Assembly: GCA_965230795.1 (NCBI GenBank) | Contig: OZ246020.1 | Location: 4,204,395-4,268,394, forward strand | DNA length: 64,000 nt | DNA from: PZPK01 sp965230795 | GTDB taxonomy: Bacteria; Pseudomonadota; Gammaproteobacteria; Pseudomonadales; Oleiphilaceae | Direction of reading: 5' to 3' | Shown here: positions 63,190-64,000 of the stretch, piece after piece | Numbering within the stretch: the first letter of the stretch is position 1 | Layout: each line of letters starts with the position of its first letter | Notes under the pieces: generated by a model | Databases searched by the model: none | What the model was told of the DNA's origin: nothing | The model's input: the letters and a program-made list of their open reading frames with translations, nothing else | Position numbers and translations under genes: made by a program

Positions 63190-63816
63190 ATGCAATTACT
63201 TCATGCTCTGAACTGGCGCTATGCCGTGCGCGAATTCAGCAATGCCCAGATCCCGGAAACGCTGCTCAACACTTTGCTTGAAGCCACTCGCCTCAGCGCG
63301 TCCTCTTATGGCCTGCAGCCCTACAAGTTGGCGCTTGTCCGTTCGCATTCTCTGCGTGAACGTTTACTACAGCACTCCTACGGCCAGAAAAAAGTGCTGC
63401 ATTGCTCCCATCTGATAGTGTTTGCCGCCGAAACCGACATCGGTGATTACACCGTCGATCGTTATGTGGAGGCGCTGTGCCGGCAACGCCAAGTTCAGCC
63501 CGATTCGATGCAAGGCTATATCGATCATATGAAGACAGCGCTGGCTGCCAAAAGCGAGTCTGAACGACAGCAATGGGCGCGGGAACAGGCCTACATCGCC
63601 TTGGGCAACTTCCTTACCAGCGCGGCCATTCTTGGTATCGATACCTGCCCAATGACGGGGTTTGATGCCCGGGGGTATGATCGGGAATTAGGCTTTGAAC
63701 AGCAGGGGCTACAGACAACTGCCATTGCAGCCATCGGCGAACGCGCCGGCACAGATCAACTCGCCAACGCCGCCAAGGTTCGACACCCCAGAGAGAGCTT
63801 TATTCTGGAATTCTGA
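63190..63816 (+). CDS. Nitroreductase-family NAD(P)H-dependent oxidoreductase
   Basis: The 208-residue flavoprotein starts at ATG 63190 (AGGAG seven bases upstream; a TTG/ATG earlier is less suited). It begins MQLLHALNWRYAVREFSN and contains SASSYGLQPYKLALVRS and the C-terminal segment AAILGIDTCPMTGFDAR, typical of the NfsB-like nitroreductases that use FMN. It probably reduces quinones, nitro compounds or related acceptors. It follows the cyclase gene and overlaps the 3' end of the AraC gene by 17 bases. Confidence 0.92.
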   Translation: MQLLHALNWRYAVREFSNAQIPETLLNTLLEATRLSASSYGLQPYKLALVRSHSLRERLLQHSYGQKKVLHCSHLIVFAAETDIGDYTVDRYVEALCRQRQVQPDSMQGYIDHMKTALAAKSESERQQWAREQAYIALGNFLTSAAILGIDTCPMTGFDARGYDRELGFEQQGLQTTAIAAIGERAGTDQLANAAKVRHPRESFILEF

Positions 63817-64000
63817 TCGCATGGCTGATTGCAGAAGACCCGCGATTTCCGGCCAGCAGAGCTTCCACATGCCTGGATGTTTCGCTGGGCAATTCGCCAA
63901 ACAGTTCCCGATACTGGGACGAAAAGCGACTCAGGTGATAGAAACCATGAGCCATGGCAATATCGGAAATCGTGTCACTGCCACGCTTCTGCAACAGGGC
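63800..64000 (-). CDS. AraC-family transcriptional regulator, C-terminal part (cut by window edge)
   Basis: The minus-strand frame stays open to the window end, so only the last 66 residues are seen. They match the second helix-turn-helix of AraC regulators: DTISDIAMAHGFYHLSRFSSQYRELFG, followed by PSETSR, the usual region near the C terminus. The remainder, including the effector domain and the start, is outside the window. It is convergent with and overlaps the nitroreductase gene. Confidence 0.88.
   Translation of the reverse strand, partial: ALLQKRGSDTISDIAMAHGFYHLSRFSSQYRELFGELPSETSRHVEALLAGNRGSSAISHAIRIPE

Overview
The window is a mid-to-high GC chromosome segment of a nitrate-respiring gammaproteobacterium, probably a marine or environmental member of the broad Pseudomonadales/Oceanospirillales/Cellvibrionales group. 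The evidence is a narGHJI operon followed by a PpiC gene (an order known from pseudomonads), the rpsU-yqeY-dnaG-rpoD operon with a tRNA-Ile2(CAU) gene next to rpoD, YheS, YfbR, QueE, a MshQ-like protein and many c-di-GMP proteins. No rRNA, CRISPR array, intact transposase, integrase or complete prophage was seen.

Layout. 1-4606: 3' end of narG, then narH, narJ, narI and a parvulin gene. 4596-22085: housekeeping and metabolic genes (pirin, TauE/SafE permease, methyltransferase, DUF4336-like, PQQ-type sugar dehydrogenase, fumC) interleaved with six c-di-GMP genes. 22086-27503: PEBP, DUF3750 lipoprotein and an RND efflux pump with its adaptor. 27504-30357: an AT-rich accessory island lying against the 3' end of tRNA-Ile. 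It holds a tight three-gene set (53-aa ORF, stand-alone EF-Tu domain-3-like protein, HNH-like/zinc-ribbon protein), four stacked intrinsic terminators, a 62-aa membrane peptide and an XRE regulator with palindromic sites upstream. 30358-30930: the tRNA gene and a 198-bp tandem repeat, each later unit carrying a copy of the tRNA 5' end. 30931-35483: rpoD, dnaG, yqeY, rpsU. 35659-51689: GNAT, a possibly NIT-like protein, zinc-type alcohol dehydrogenase, HopJ-like, DUF2059, another diguanylate cyclase, yheS, TIGR02444, DUF4124, queE, DUF924, tag, DUF748, yfbR and a DASS transporter. 51704-59549: two large exported beta-rich proteins (MshQ/DUF6701-like and a seven-FG-GAP propeller) flanking an SDR gene. 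59979-64000: EamA exporter, LysR regulator, cyclase-family hydrolase, nitroreductase and the 3' end of an AraC regulator.

Themes. Seven c-di-GMP turnover proteins (three GGDEF, one CBS-GGDEF, two GGDEF-EAL hybrids, one HD-GYP) carry different sensors: GAF, paired CBS, an NMT1/THI5-like periplasmic receptor, and membrane domains. This suggests strong control of the sessile/motile switch, and the large exported proteins could be its outputs, though that is inference. Degenerate 7-bp tandem repeats follow genes at three separate places. The most unusual locus is the island at 27.5-30.4 kb: its genes are unlike their neighbours in composition, and its position at a tRNA 3' end suggests horizontal acquisition. 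I cannot assign it to a known system.
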